In this document: in pieces, positions 45,359-58,306 of the stretch | Layout of the letters: each line of letters begins with the position of its first letter | Position numbering within the stretch: the first letter of the stretch is position 1 | Assembly (NCBI GenBank): GCA_030141585.1 | Contig: JAQIFP010000057.1 | Location: 21,744 to 85,743, forward strand | Direction of reading: 5' to 3' | Origin: Ophryocystis elektroscirrha | Taxonomy: Eukaryota; Apicomplexa; Conoidasida; Neogregarinorida; Ophryocystidae | Length of the DNA stretch: 64,000 nucleotides | The notes under the pieces: generated by a model | Database searches by the model: none | What the model saw: the letters and a program-made list of their open reading frames with translations, nothing else | Told to the model about the DNA's origin: nothing | Program-made: the position numbers and the translations under genes

Positions 45359-48300
45359 TTAAATGACAGCTAATTCTTCAATTAAAGCCTCCATGTCGTC
45401 AATTGTTTCTATATTGAAGTTTTGATTGATTTCCGATGAAGGTAAAGAGTTTACGTTGGAAGAGTACATTATACCATTAGATTTTATATAGTTAGGTATA
45501 TAGGTCATAGGGTTTTTTTTTAAAGAGTCTATAACATGAAGGGAAGATGTACTTTTAAGCCAGGATAAATCAGCACAAGAATTATTATCATTGACTGTTT
45601 GCAAGCTATTGATCATTTCACAGACACTATTATTATTAGTTGGCTTCAGAGAATAGGAGGACGAAGGTAAATTACTAACATTTATTTTAACTGCATTTTT
45701 AGTAAGGTTTAGGAAGCTATTATTCTTGTGTGGTAAAATCGATATATTGAAGTATTTAAGTTTACTATTGATTGGTTTTGAGCGTTCAATAACACAAATA
45801 TCCTGAAGCTTAATGGGAGTATATTCCTCTAAATAAGGTTCAATATGGCATAGTTTATATTTATGGTGTGTCAGCTCATATTTCTGTATAGATTTACAGT
45901 TAATATTGTCACTTTCACTAATACGTTTCTCCAAAGATGGTATGAATCCGTTAATAGAAGATATTGACTCGTTTCTTGTTAAAACTTCACTACTATTTAC
46001 GTCATTAAATAAATTACTTTCTTCGGAATTTTGAAGAATAAGTTCCTCGGAATTATTTTCGAGGCTCCAACTAAATTGCTGCGTATTGTTCGATTTACAG
46101 GAAGGATACAAAGAGACTGAGGCAGAGGCCTCTTCTTTTGACGTCTCAAAACTCAAATTATCTGGGTAGCGATTTTCCTTGGTATTAAAAAATTCTTTAC
46201 TTTCCGTTGGAGAGTTGACAGATAAGCTGCGGCTACTTTTGGGTGTATTTAAGGACGCGTTTAAATTGAAGTTATCAAAAACGGGAACTTTGTTGATATA
46301 TTCAGCTTTATATGGAAAAGCAGCACTCGCCTTGTACGTGTACGATTTAGCTGCGTCAAATGATTTTCTGCCGCATGGACTTTTGGAAAAGTCAAAGTTT
46401 ACAGTACACGACCGAGGTAAATAATTGTTATTTTTGGCTTTATTATTATTTGCGCTGGGGGGTTGTGAAAAGTTAGCTTTTAAAGAAGTAAATGTGTTTT
46501 TCAAACAAGTTTTTGAAGATTGTGAGCTAGATTTTGTTACTAATTCACGTTTATTATTCACTGCTTTATTTGGGACGGGTTTAAAATAATCGATTCCCGA
46601 GCTTCTAGGAAGGGAATCATTTAAGCAACTCACGCTTGCTTTATAGGGCAAGCTTTTATTGAGGTAAGCTTCATGAAGAGATTTATCAAGAGTACACTCG
46701 GTTATAGAAGAAGAATGAACACATAAATTATTACTTCTTTCCTCCAGAGGACACTCATTACAAAAAGAACCTTCTATTGATAAGTTTTCAGAAGTTTGGT
46801 TCTCTTTTCTAGGGGTTAAATTGCTACAGGAAAAAAAAATTCGAGACATTTGTCGAGTTTCCGCACAGCATTTTAAGTTAGGAGTTTCACTGTTTTCATC
46901 TGCAGTGTCTTTTTCTGCTTGCGAGCTTATTTCAACAGAATTGGTCTTTACATTAATCCAACCATTTTTTCTCCCTATTTTGGGAGATTCAGGAATTGTT
47001 TCGGGTTTCGAGCTTACAGTGGATTTATTGCGATATTGTTCAACATATTTATCGGTATTGTCCGTAGAATAACCATCGGAACATAATTTAACCGAACAGA
47101 CTTCATCTTCCCGATAATAGGAAGACTTTTCGGGACTCGAAAACCCATCTTTCTCTTCAGCTGTCAATTTATTAGTCAAAGATGTTTTTTTCGGAGGAGT
47201 TTGCTCACAATCGGACAAATGCTCTTCAATGGGACTTAAATCTATTACAATTCCCAAAAGCTCTATGAAGCGCGTCAAAATTGAAGATGGCAAGTTCAGT
47301 AAATAAAACATGTCCAAAGCAGCCAATAAATTTGAACGACGGTACTCACAAATGAAAAATACTAAAGCCAGCTGAATAACGTCGCAATTTTCCAAGGTAG
47401 CTGCTAAAACAGCCACTTTAATTGCAAGTTCACTATTCCAGTTGAAAGGCTCACCGATTAGTTGAGTGTGTAACAATTTGAAATCTTTTCGAAAGTTTAA
47501 GAAACATTTGGTTGTTGTGGTTGGATTCCCTAGTGAGTGTAAGTTTTTGTTTAAGATATTTACAATCTAAAAAGTACATATAATAAATTACACGCATAAA
47601 AAAAAAAAAAAAAGATTACTTACTCTAAAGAGAATTTTTTTTTTTTTTATTATTAGCACAAATATTAAAAAAAATATACGCTTATTATTATTACACTATT
47701 ATATACAGAGTCAAGTATAATATCTTTCTTCAAATAACATCTAAATTTACCTCTTTAATTAAAGCAGAAGCTGAATAAAGAAATATGTTCCACTGGTGAA
47801 GGTTTTCAAAATGGATACATGTGCGATGGAGCTGGACAATATAATTTACAAGGTCTTTATTGCCTCCTCGAAATTGTTTCATTAAAATTTGTGAAAAACA
47901 AAATATAAGTTTATGACACATATAATATATATGGTCACTAGACTGACTGCTCACAATAGCGCTGCTAGCTTTCTGTAATATGGAAATCATAAAGTTACAT
48001 ATATTAATATTATAGTTAATATCAGGTATAGGAGGAAGAACCGAAGTATTTAAATGATTCCAATGGGGGAGCCGCTTCATAATAATATATGAATATGTTA
48101 ATATATTAAAATATGACCTCCACACATACAACTCGAAATACTGGCATACATCATTATATTTATAAAGGTTTATATTGGGATTTATGGATAAATAAGAATT
48201 CCATAAATGCTTGTATGTTAGTACAACTTTTACTATATCATTATTAAGCATCTCTGGACATTCAGATTGAGGATAAACTATATTGGAAAGAGCAATCCGA

Positions 48301-48440
48301 ATAGTCGGTGAAGTAGCTAACAAATTAGTAGTTAGTTTTACTAGTATAACAGCACATTTATTATTATCGGAGTCTATTAAACTGATGTATGTGAGGTCGC
48401 GCTTATTCCTGTCTATGACTAGTTCGATATTATACGGCAT
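45359..48440 (-). CDS. Large unrecognised protein
   Basis: Two exons, 48440 to about 47738 and about 47570-45359, joined in phase 0 (LIKE-IVNILNKN) across a 167-nt intron; about 970 residues. The N-terminal 450 residues look folded and helical (KLIFCFSQILMKQFRGGN; WNSELAIKVAVLAATLENCD), possibly an alpha-solenoid. The rest is Ser/Asn-rich, low in hydrophobics and probably disordered, with scattered Ser-Pro sites. The last residues (ETIDDMEALIEELAVI) form a short acidic helix. No signal peptide or membrane span. I recognise no family; a trafficking or nuclear-pore scaffold would fit the helical-plus-disordered layout, but this is a guess. Coding use matches its neighbours. Confidence 0.8.
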
Positions 48441-48671
48441 TATAAATCTTATTTAAACCAATAGGAAACCACAACTATTAGGTGTGGTTCATTTTCCAAA
48501 AATCTCTAGAATGTTAGTTAAAAGGTTTAATATAACATGAATAAAATAGATAAAAATATATTGTGTTTTTTTCTCTTCTAATAAATTAAATATTCAATAC
48601 TTGAACCACTAATAAACAATAGATTTAAAGTTTTCACATTTTACAAAAAACCGCACCATGGTCCTACTAGT

Positions 48672-51454
48672 ATGCAGTATGTTCCACGTCCGACATGTAA
48701 ACTTGTAAAAAAAAAAAAAAACGTTCCAGATGACTCAAATCTTGAATTAAATATCCTACAGAACGAATATGAAAATTGTCCAAATTTATTGCAAGATATT
48801 CAAGAAAACCCGCATAAGGACGTTTCCAAGTTTAAAAGTCTTAAGGTTCCCTTCGCATCTAAAGGCTTCCCGGTTGCTCAAAAACGTATTATCCTAAAAG
48901 AAAATAATGAGAGTAAACAAAGGAAAGCATTGAATGTTTTTTTTTCTAGCTCTAGTTACAAGTTAGACGAATTTGAAGCTAAAAAACTCGAATGGACTAA
49001 TCCAGTAAATGATGCTTCAAATGATAATAGCAGTTTGGAGTCCACTCGATTTGACTTTGACGGGAATAAAGAATTCGAGTCAAACAAAAACGAGCTGTAT
49101 CACCATGGAGATGAACCAGAGAAGCCAGGGTATACATTAGAAGAAATGATTCAGTACTATTTGTGTAGTGCATATCCAGGCCAAGTTGTCTTAGCGTTAA
49201 CATTTATAAAAAATGTGTATAAAAATTCTCTTTCTAAGGGTTTAAATTCAAATAAATGGAATTATATTCTTTTTGATAAATATTCGGTTCACTATAAAAT
49301 ATATCAATTATTAAATAATACTAATACAAATGTGCAGACTCATGCTATATACACTCTAGCAGAAATATTAAATAATGCCTGTAATAATATTAACCTATAT
49401 AACCAAGAATATATCTATGATATTTTATGTGGCAAATTTGGCAGCTTTACTCTACGGAAATGGCAATACAAATATTATCTACTAGCTATAGAGGATAATT
49501 ATTCTTTATATACTCAATTATGCAACGTAAAGGAAAATGAAATATTTGATATTAACGAATATATAAAAAAAAGCTTATTTAATCACAATATATATATACA
49601 ACTATTGTGCAATACAGAGTCTGATTTTGTAGATTATTTTGACATATCATTGTTGGAAGAACATATAAAAAAAAAAAAAAAAAAAAAAGTTCAAATACAA
49701 AATGAGTTTATACAAAATGATATACCTTTTTTAAATTTGCTAATACAATTAATAAATAAATATCAAGCTAATGATACAGTTCTAGCATGTATCTTGAAAA
49801 TATACTTAAATATTATTCAAGAATCTCCAATTTTCCTTAAGAAATCTTTGAGTGATGTTCATTTTGTTCAATTATTAGCAAAAATTATCAATAAATCGGA
49901 TAAACATGCTATGAATGACGAAATTATGCATTGTAAACTGCAATTATTTTATAGCATATATATACTAGGAAACCAGATGTATGCTGCAAAGATATGTCCA
50001 GATATATTAAATATAGAATATTTAATGGGACTTGCCGATTGTGCAACAAATGAAGCCATAATATATGACTGTTTATATATAATTAATAATTGTTTTACGG
50101 AAAAAAAAAAAATAGATGTTATTTACATTAATATATTCTTAAAATGGCTAAACGAATTCAAGATAGCAATAAAAAAAAAAAAAGAAAAAGAAATACAGCA
50201 CTATCTTTTTATAAGTTTAGAATTATTGAAGCTTACTGAAGAATTACCTGCAAATATTCATAAATCATTACATAATAATATAATTAGTATAATCGATTTA
50301 TTATATGATGATTTCGAAAATAATATTTTTTATCATGTTTGCGGTAGTATATTATGGAATTTTATTGAAACGAATCAGTTCAAACACATATTTGATAAAT
50401 ATAACCCAGAGTATATTCATAAACACCTTAATAACTGTCTTGACCTATGCATCGAATCAGGATATTATAGCCCATATAAAAAGGCGATGTATTTGGAGGA
50501 AGATACTGTATTACATTTTTATAACTCTTTGATACTTTGTAATATATATAATAGTCTTTATGGTAATAGCTATAGTGTGTATAACCTTGAATCCACAATT
50601 CAACGTTTAGTATATACATCCCAGGAATTAGCGCTAATAGAGGGAAATAAAGATTTGCTAGTATTTAACGTTTATAATAGAAACATACCATGGTTAGCCT
50701 TACTTTATAAATATGAGAAATCTCTCTTGGCAATATCCAGTCATGAACAACTAAATGATATTATTCCTGTACAAAATGACGGACTTTTGGATACCCTTTC
50801 AATAAATTTGCTCACTAATTTATTTTTCACACAAAGTGAATCATTTACTGCGAATGTTCAACATATTTTATTCGAAAAAATTCAGAAAGAAATAAATATA
50901 GTTTATATTGTTAATATACTCTTTGAATTTATTGAAAACTTACAAAATATCCAATCCCACCTAATAGATAGCTTATTTTGGACCGAAGATACATCTATAT
51001 TAGAACAACGTTGTTCTAATATCAAGTTCAACACAAATATCATCAATAATTTTTCAAAAAAATTGAATAAGTTCCTTATTCTTTATAAAGAAGTAAAAAA
51101 AAAAAAAAAAAAAAATTTATAGGTAATAAATCCTCCTTTGTGGCTAACTAAATTTATATGGCTATTTTCACTAGAAAACATGCCCGAGGATATTAAAAAG
51201 TAAAGTTCATATATGTCTATAATTTAAATCAGATTATTATGGTCTGACATAGTAGTTTTGCAGCTATTATGTCGCCAAGATCATGCTTTGTTTAAATACA
51301 TGATTCGCCGAAAGTACATGGAAAACACAAACTTAGACAATATACAGGTAAAAAAAAAAAAAGTTACACAAAGTTTCAGACTTTTTTGAGTACTTTACAT
51401 CCGAGTTTTCAAAATACAGTTGTTGGTCTTTCAGCGTCTAATTTAGTTGACTAA
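48672..51454 (+). CDS. RPAP1: RNA polymerase II-associated protein 1
   Basis: RPAP1 helps assemble and import RNA polymerase II. The N-terminal region contains VPFASKGFPVAQKRIILKEN, then the diagnostic block RFDFDGNKEF..LYHHGDEPEKPGYTLEEM, matching human RF...G..LHHHGDEPERPGYTLQEL. The remaining 650 residues are an alpha-helical repeat scaffold, as in the family. Lys runs reflect A-homopolymers in the DNA. The main exon ends LYKE at about 51093 before an intron of GT, an A run and TTTATAG. Later exons read VINPPLWLTKFIWLFSLENM, CRQDHALFKYMIRRKYMENT, and TFLSTLHPSFQNTVVGLSAS ending at TAA 51452-51454. The junction near 51200 does not keep frame with GT-AG sites by one base, so the 3' end is uncertain. 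Divergent from the unknown gene, 231 bp apart. Confidence 0.85.
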
Positions 51455-51536
51455 AAAAAAAAAGATTTATTTATAAATTGAGTATTCTAACATAGTCTTT
51501 TTTTTTTAGCTGGAAAACCTTTTTGCATTAAATAAA

Positions 51537-53184
51537 ATGGAGCAAAAGATCGCAATTAACCACCCAAGGGTGAGCTTATTGGCTATTAATTTTTTTTTTT
51601 ATTATAAGCATTTAACAGAGAACAGAATTGTTTATGCAACGTTATTTTTTTCCTGTTTTTATTTTTGCTAAATAGAGATTGATGTATATTTGTATAAGTT
51701 GGAAATTGCATACGTGGGCTTGATGTATACATACATTAGGTTTGCTGTATGTGATATCATTGATACTTAAAATAAATTTTTATTGCATAATCATATATTT
51801 TAATAATATTTGAATATATATACTTATAAGACTTCCTTTATTATAAATTTATTTGGTTATATTTACATATTTTTATATTTAAGTTTGTATTAGTCGGGTT
51901 TTCACAATAAAAAATTGTGTAAAATATATTTACACTATTGTAAAACCTCATCATGAATCATGCATGTAACTTCATATTTATGAGTATTAATGAGCACATG
52001 CGTTCCAAACAAATGTTAATTTTTTTTAGAACGGGGCTTACAAAGTATTTGCAGTGGGGAACGCTATTATGGATGTTACAGGGAAAAGAGACTTAAATTA
52101 CATCAATAAATATTCATTAGTAAAAGGAGGGTTTATGTTTGAGACTGAGGAGCAAAAAGGTTTAATAGAAGATATCAAAGAAAATGGCAATTCTCTTACT
52201 GTTGGTGGCTCTGCTTTAAACGCTATATGCATATGTCAATCATTTTTACGCGAATTTCCTTATTCGACATTTTATGCTGCGAATGCGGGAGATGACAATT
52301 TGTCCGAAAAATTAATTGAAATATTAAAAAAGTCAAATATTGGCTTCAGGATACCAATTGACCCGGTTGAATCCACGGGAATTTGCGCAGCTGTTATTTT
52401 TGAAGACGGAGAAAAAAGTTTATGCACTCGAATAGGAGCAGCAGCCAATTACCCAGATCATGATATCCAAGAATTTGATTCGGTATTGAAATCTGCTAAT
52501 TTTGTCTATTTAACCGCATATTTTATTTGTACAAATTTTAATATGCTAATAACCTTAGCTAAATATATTGCAGAATTTCCCACAACACCATATTTTTGCT
52601 TCAATCTTGCAAGTTCTGCAATAATTGAGCCTCTTTTAAATAATTATCTTCAAATATTACCTTATACTGATTTTATTTTTGGAACTCATGAAGAATTTAT
52701 AGAGCTTATACGCTTAATAAGGCATCATTCGAAAGAGACTTCGAGTGAAGTCTCCATACCGTTCTTTGATGACATAAATATAAACGAAGAAAATGAAATC
52801 GAAATTATCACTAAATATTTAGTCAATTACCCAAAAGCTAGGTCCAAAATACCTCGAGTCATTATAGTAACTAACGGGAATAAACATACACTATTGACTA
52901 GTCAGTGGTATAAAACATCAGATGGACTAGTAACCACAAAGCACACGTATTATCCTGTGCCTCATGTCGAGCAAATTGTCGACTTAAATGGAGCTGGGGA
53001 TGCTTTTGTTGGCGGCTTTTTTGGAGGCGCCTGTCTTCGCTGGAAACCCCAGCCTGGTCCCGACAAATTATATTTTGATGTAGACTACGCTATTTATGTG
53101 GGGCATTTAGCAGCTACAAAAGTTATAAAAAATCACGGTTGTCATGCAGAATTTCAGCGGGAAGAATACAAGTTAACATATTGA
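51537..53184 (+). CDS. ADK: Adenosine kinase
   Basis: A PfkB-family enzyme phosphorylating adenosine to AMP (purine salvage). Exon 1 (51537-51569) encodes MEQKIAINHPR. After a 460-nt intron (GTGAGC...TTTTTTAG), exon 2 (52030-53184) starts NGAYKVFAVGNAIMDVTGK. Substrate loop TVGGSALNAICICQ, lid VESTGICAAVI and the catalytic anion-hole motif DLNGAGDAFVGGFFGG (Asp base) are intact. An acidic insert of about 20 residues (HHSKETSSEVSIPFFDDININ) precedes the ATP region. C-terminal GHLAATKVIKNHGCHAEF is typical. Total is about 396 residues, somewhat over the 345 of human ADK. Two-residue choices in exon 1 rest on splice phase. Confidence 0.93.
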
Positions 53185-53861
53185 CTTTTTTTTTTTTGCT
53201 TAAAAAATTATATTATTTTTTGAATTTCATTAGTTACTTTAAATTTATTCAAACAATTTATATATAAAATCATTATAACAATGGTTCCGACTTTACCTAA
53301 AACAGATTTAGTATACAATCTCGTAAAAAAAAAAAATTTTTTCTTTTTTTTTTTTTTAAATGAAAAAAGTTTAATATTTCAAAGTTTTTTTTTTTTAATA
53401 ATCAAGTTAGCATAGTTACTTAAATATAAATGTACTCAAGGGTATTTGATCAAACTTAATGTAATTTACTCATAATGGTTTGCATTAGCTGTAATATTAA
53501 TTAAAATAAAGGTAATTGTATTTATTTTTTTGATAATTTATGATTCAAATTAAAATGAATTTTTTATTAAAGCTTTTTTATATGATATATGCACTCATTT
53601 TTTATAGTTCATGCTAAAAAAAAAAAATTATACATGTTTTTTTTATTTAGTGAAAATTTTATTAATAATGTGCATACTCAATTTAAAAACCTTTAACATT
53701 ATAGCATTATATTTTTATTTCATAATATCTTGTTGTTAGGTTATAAAGTCAAAATATTTAGAGAAAAAGAAGGTCTTTTAGTTAAAAAAAAAAAAAAAAG
53801 AGTTAATTTATGGTATTTCTAGATTATTACACTAAATGAATATTCAGTTATTTTGAAACAA
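53185..53861. other. Intergenic, homopolymer-rich
   Basis: Between ADK and the SNF2-like gene. Contains T and A runs of 8-15 nt (near 53187, 53327, 53349, 53388, 53617, 53783). No open frame of note. The GT and AG flanks of some runs resemble the window's introns, so 5' UTR introns of the next gene are possible. Confidence 0.5.
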
Positions 53862-56800
53862 ATGTCAGCTAAAAGAAATTTTGGGTCATATGTAGAGTGG
53901 CCATGCTATCAAGTATACACAGAATTTTCTGACGAAATTAAACCTACTGTAAAAAAGATTTGTTCTTCAAATGAACCGGTTCCTGATTTATACGGGTCAT
54001 CTGATTTTTATGCATCAAAGTATAATGAAACACCGTCATCTTATATTTCCGATAGAGAATGTGAACAACAAAATGGATGTAAAAATATTGTCAATAATAA
54101 TAGACCTTTCTTATCAAATTGGAGTCCCAAAGCTGTGTTGGAAAAACGGGAGGTCAATTTAGTGCATATCAAAAAATCTGAGACCAGGTTCCCAAACACT
54201 GAAGAAATTGAATCTTTTATGTGTATAAAGAAAAACAATATTATGAAGGAATATGAATCCAATTTGATACCTTCTCAAGAATATAAAAACTCGAAAAATG
54301 TTGTGTATGAAGCGGTAAATGATTCCGATAATAATTGGAAATTCTTGAAATGTACTCCAACAGAGTTTCGAAATACTAATATACCCTGCTTTACTTACAA
54401 TAAAGATAATTCGAGTCATCTTACTATTCTTAGTAACCCTATCAATTTTGATTCCAAAGAGACTGTCAATAGAAGCGTTCATGCCGGGTCTAAAAATGTA
54501 TGCGGTATCCCAAAAAACCATCATCATGATACAAATTTCATTTTATATCCTCTTAACAATTTTATTCCAAACGTTTCCCATCAAATTTTTGATAAACCTG
54601 CAAATAATTTGAATGTATCTTCGGATAGTTCAAAGGATATTTTATTCGACGTTTCTAATCATTTTTCGAGATATACATCAAAATTCACTCATAATAATGA
54701 TTCCTCTTTCAATAAATTAATATCTTGTATTATGAGAAATGAAACCAACACTACATGTTCGAGTGAAACTGTCTCCAACTTACAAAATACAGAGTTTCCT
54801 CCTTCTAATAAATCGAGTTATAATTTGCATCAAACGGGATTTAATCAAAGCAATAACTTGTCGAGCAACGGGAGCAGATTCAATAAATTTATCAATAAAG
54901 ATCTCTCAAAAAATAATGTTTTTGATTCCAATCTCACAAGCAATCTTGTGCAACAAAATAGATTCGAGAATTTTTTATATCAAAAAGAACATATGCATGG
55001 ATACTCTAAAAACTTAGCTTTGGAGTCTCCAATGTTGTTTTACGAAGACGCTTCTACAAATTCTTCTACTTTTCCGAGCAATAAATCTATCAATACATAT
55101 TGTTCGGAATATTCATTGAATTCTTCCATTCAAGAATCAATTGATCCATATCTAAAAAATTTATCAAATCAGCCCTCAAATTCTATCATATCTTTGATAA
55201 ATTCATGTGTAGCAAATTTTTCTATCGACAAATCCAAAAAACCTTCACTAATATCTTCAATCAATAACTCGAATTCGACTGAAGTCTCTACATCAAACAA
55301 TAGTATTGATAGTAATCCAGCTATTCTATCTAATGTTTTGAATAGTGATCTTAACGCTTCTAGTCACGTATTCAACTTTTTAGAGATTCCTGTAAATTCT
55401 AGAGATGCTTATAATAATACACCAAATCCAAATACATCCATTCAAAATACTTCAAAAACAGGGCTTAAATCTAATCTTTTATTAATACTCAAAAATATAA
55501 CAAAAGCACCTTTATCAGAAATAGTAACAGATAGTCAAACTTTGCAAGACTATCTTCAAACTCTAGATGATGCGTTATTAAATAACATTTTACAAGATTT
55601 AGATATACTCGAATCGAGTGATATTGATAAATTTATCGAATCTGATAATAATAATAATAATAATAATGGTTTTAGTAGTTTTTCAGAATATCAAAAAAAT
55701 AATAATTTGATTCAAATTCAGCAATACTTAAGAACCCAATTAAGATTATATTATGAACATTCATTTTTGAACAAAAATAAAAGTTATATGTATGATTTAA
55801 AAAAGTATACCTCGATTGATGAGAAGCGCCGGGATCGACTCGAATTATTAAAGCAATTTTTGAAAGCTCGATTAAAATTTATAGAAATTAATTCACTTAG
55901 AATAAAATACTCAAAAAAAATATCTCAGGGAGTAATAAAATACTTTAATATTCGAGATAATAAAAAACCTATCAGTAGAAAAGATTGCTTAACTAAAGAA
56001 TATTTAGCAGTTTTGAAAGCTCGAAATGAAGAGGAATATTTTAATTTATTAGATAAAATAAAAAACGAGCAATTGATCAAACTTATTTTATGTATCGAGA
56101 ATTATCTTAAAAATTTAAGCAGCTCCTTATCTATAAATTATACAGTCGAATCAAATGTCGAGACAGTTTCGAGTTATGCGGAATCAATTAATCCAGAATT
56201 AGATAACAAGCATATAAACAACGAAAGTGCGGTGATTTATTTGAAAAAAATTATAAAACGCAACATATTGTTGAACAATTTTGTAGAGTCTGTTCAAATA
56301 CCTCAAATGCTTAAAGTATGCTTCTTTTTTTTTTTATACTTTAGGGAGAACTTTCACTTAATTATAATGTGAAATGCCTTTCATGGTTAGTGAGTTTATA
56401 TGAGAATAACCTTAATGCCATTTTGGTAAGAATTAAAAAAAAAAAAAAAAAAAAAAATTAGGCTGATACCGTAGGATTAAAAAAAGCATTAAAAACAATC
56501 GCCCTTATTGCTTATCTATATGAAGTTAAGAATAATAAAGGGCCCTTTTTAATCATAGCTACTTTATCAACCTTGTATAGTAGTTGGAACATAGAACTAC
56601 AAAAGTGGTTGCCATCTTTAGTAAAAATAGTATACTGTGGATCAAAGTAAGATTGAAAGAAAAAAAAGAATTATAGGGAAACTCGAAAATTCTTACGGCA
56701 AAAATATTTTGATTCAGCTAAATTTAACATTCTTTTAACAACAGACTCTTTTATAATGCGTGATTATACACATTTGCGTAAAATATATTGGGAATATTTG

Positions 56801-57979
56801 ATAATAGATGAAGTATATAGGTAACTTTATTTTATAAATATTATTATTATTAAAAAAAAAAAAAGATATAATTTTATCTAATTGGTTCATAGATTGAAGA
56901 ACCCAAAGTCGAAAATCGCTCAACTACTACTCGACAATAACTCTGGAACAGCATTTAAAATAAAACGCAGACTTGCCATAACAGAGAACTATTTTTTGAA
57001 GGATTTGCAAGATACGTGGGTTATTCTAAACTTTATTATGCCTCGAATATTCAATTGCTCAAAAACTTTTTCGTCATGGTATTTAAAGTAAAAGAATTTA
57101 TAATTATTAGGTTAAATACTCCTTTGTTACAAGCGGGGTATCAGCAGAAAATTACATTATCAGAGGAGGAACAAACTCTTTTGTTGAAATATTTGCACCA
57201 AGTAAAATAAAAAAAAAAAATAAAAAAAAAAAAAGGTTCTTCAACCGTTCATTTTATGTAAACAAAAACATGAAAGTGAATTGAATAACAAAAATGAAAA
57301 AACCATTTGGTGTCCCTTATCAAAAGTTCAGAAATGTTTTTACAGTAAAATTGAAAATGATAAATTCCAGGAACGCTCAAGAAAGTCGAATACTTTAACA
57401 TTACTTAGAAAGTTATGTAATCATCCTTATCTTTTATGTAAACGAGGGACTTCTGGTTTAGACTTTACATGTATTCTTTTTTTTTTTTATTTTTATACTC
57501 GTAGGTGATGAAAATATAATTAGGATGTGTGGAAAGCTGTGGTATTTGGATAACATACTAACCAAGTTTTTTATTACTGGACACCGTGTGTCAATTTTTT
57601 CTCAAATGGTTCGTCTATTAAACATAGTTGAGGTAACTTTTTTTTTTTTTTTTTTCTTTAGATATTTTTATCTATGCGAGGGTGGAAGTTTTTGCGGTTA
57701 GACGGTACTACTAGCAGTGAAGATCGTATGCAAAGATCAAAATTGTTTAATGAAGAGAACTCACCATATTTCATTTTTGCTTTATCAACTAAAGCAGGAG
57801 GGCTAGGCTTGAATTTACAGTCGGCAGACACTGTTATTGTTTATGACTCAGACTGGAATATACACAACCTTGAGCAGTCTAGATTGAGGTATACTTTAAG
57901 TCATATACACTGAAAGTTAAATAAATGTATACTTAATATAAATATACAAATATAGCTTATATAAACTTTCATATATATT

Positions 57980-58011
<32 letters not shown>

Positions 58012-58201
58012 CTTTATAAAAATACATAAATATAGCTTATATAAACTTTCATGTATATTCACATATATATATATATATACTTTATAAACATACATAAATA
58101 TAGCTTATATAAACTTTCATATATATCCACATATATATATATATATATATATACTTTATAAAAATACATAAATATAGCTTATATAAATTTTCATATATAT
58201 T

Positions 58202-58239
<38 letters not shown>

Positions 58240-58274
58240 CATAAATATAGCTTATATAAACTTTCATGTATATT

Positions 58275-58306
<32 letters not shown>

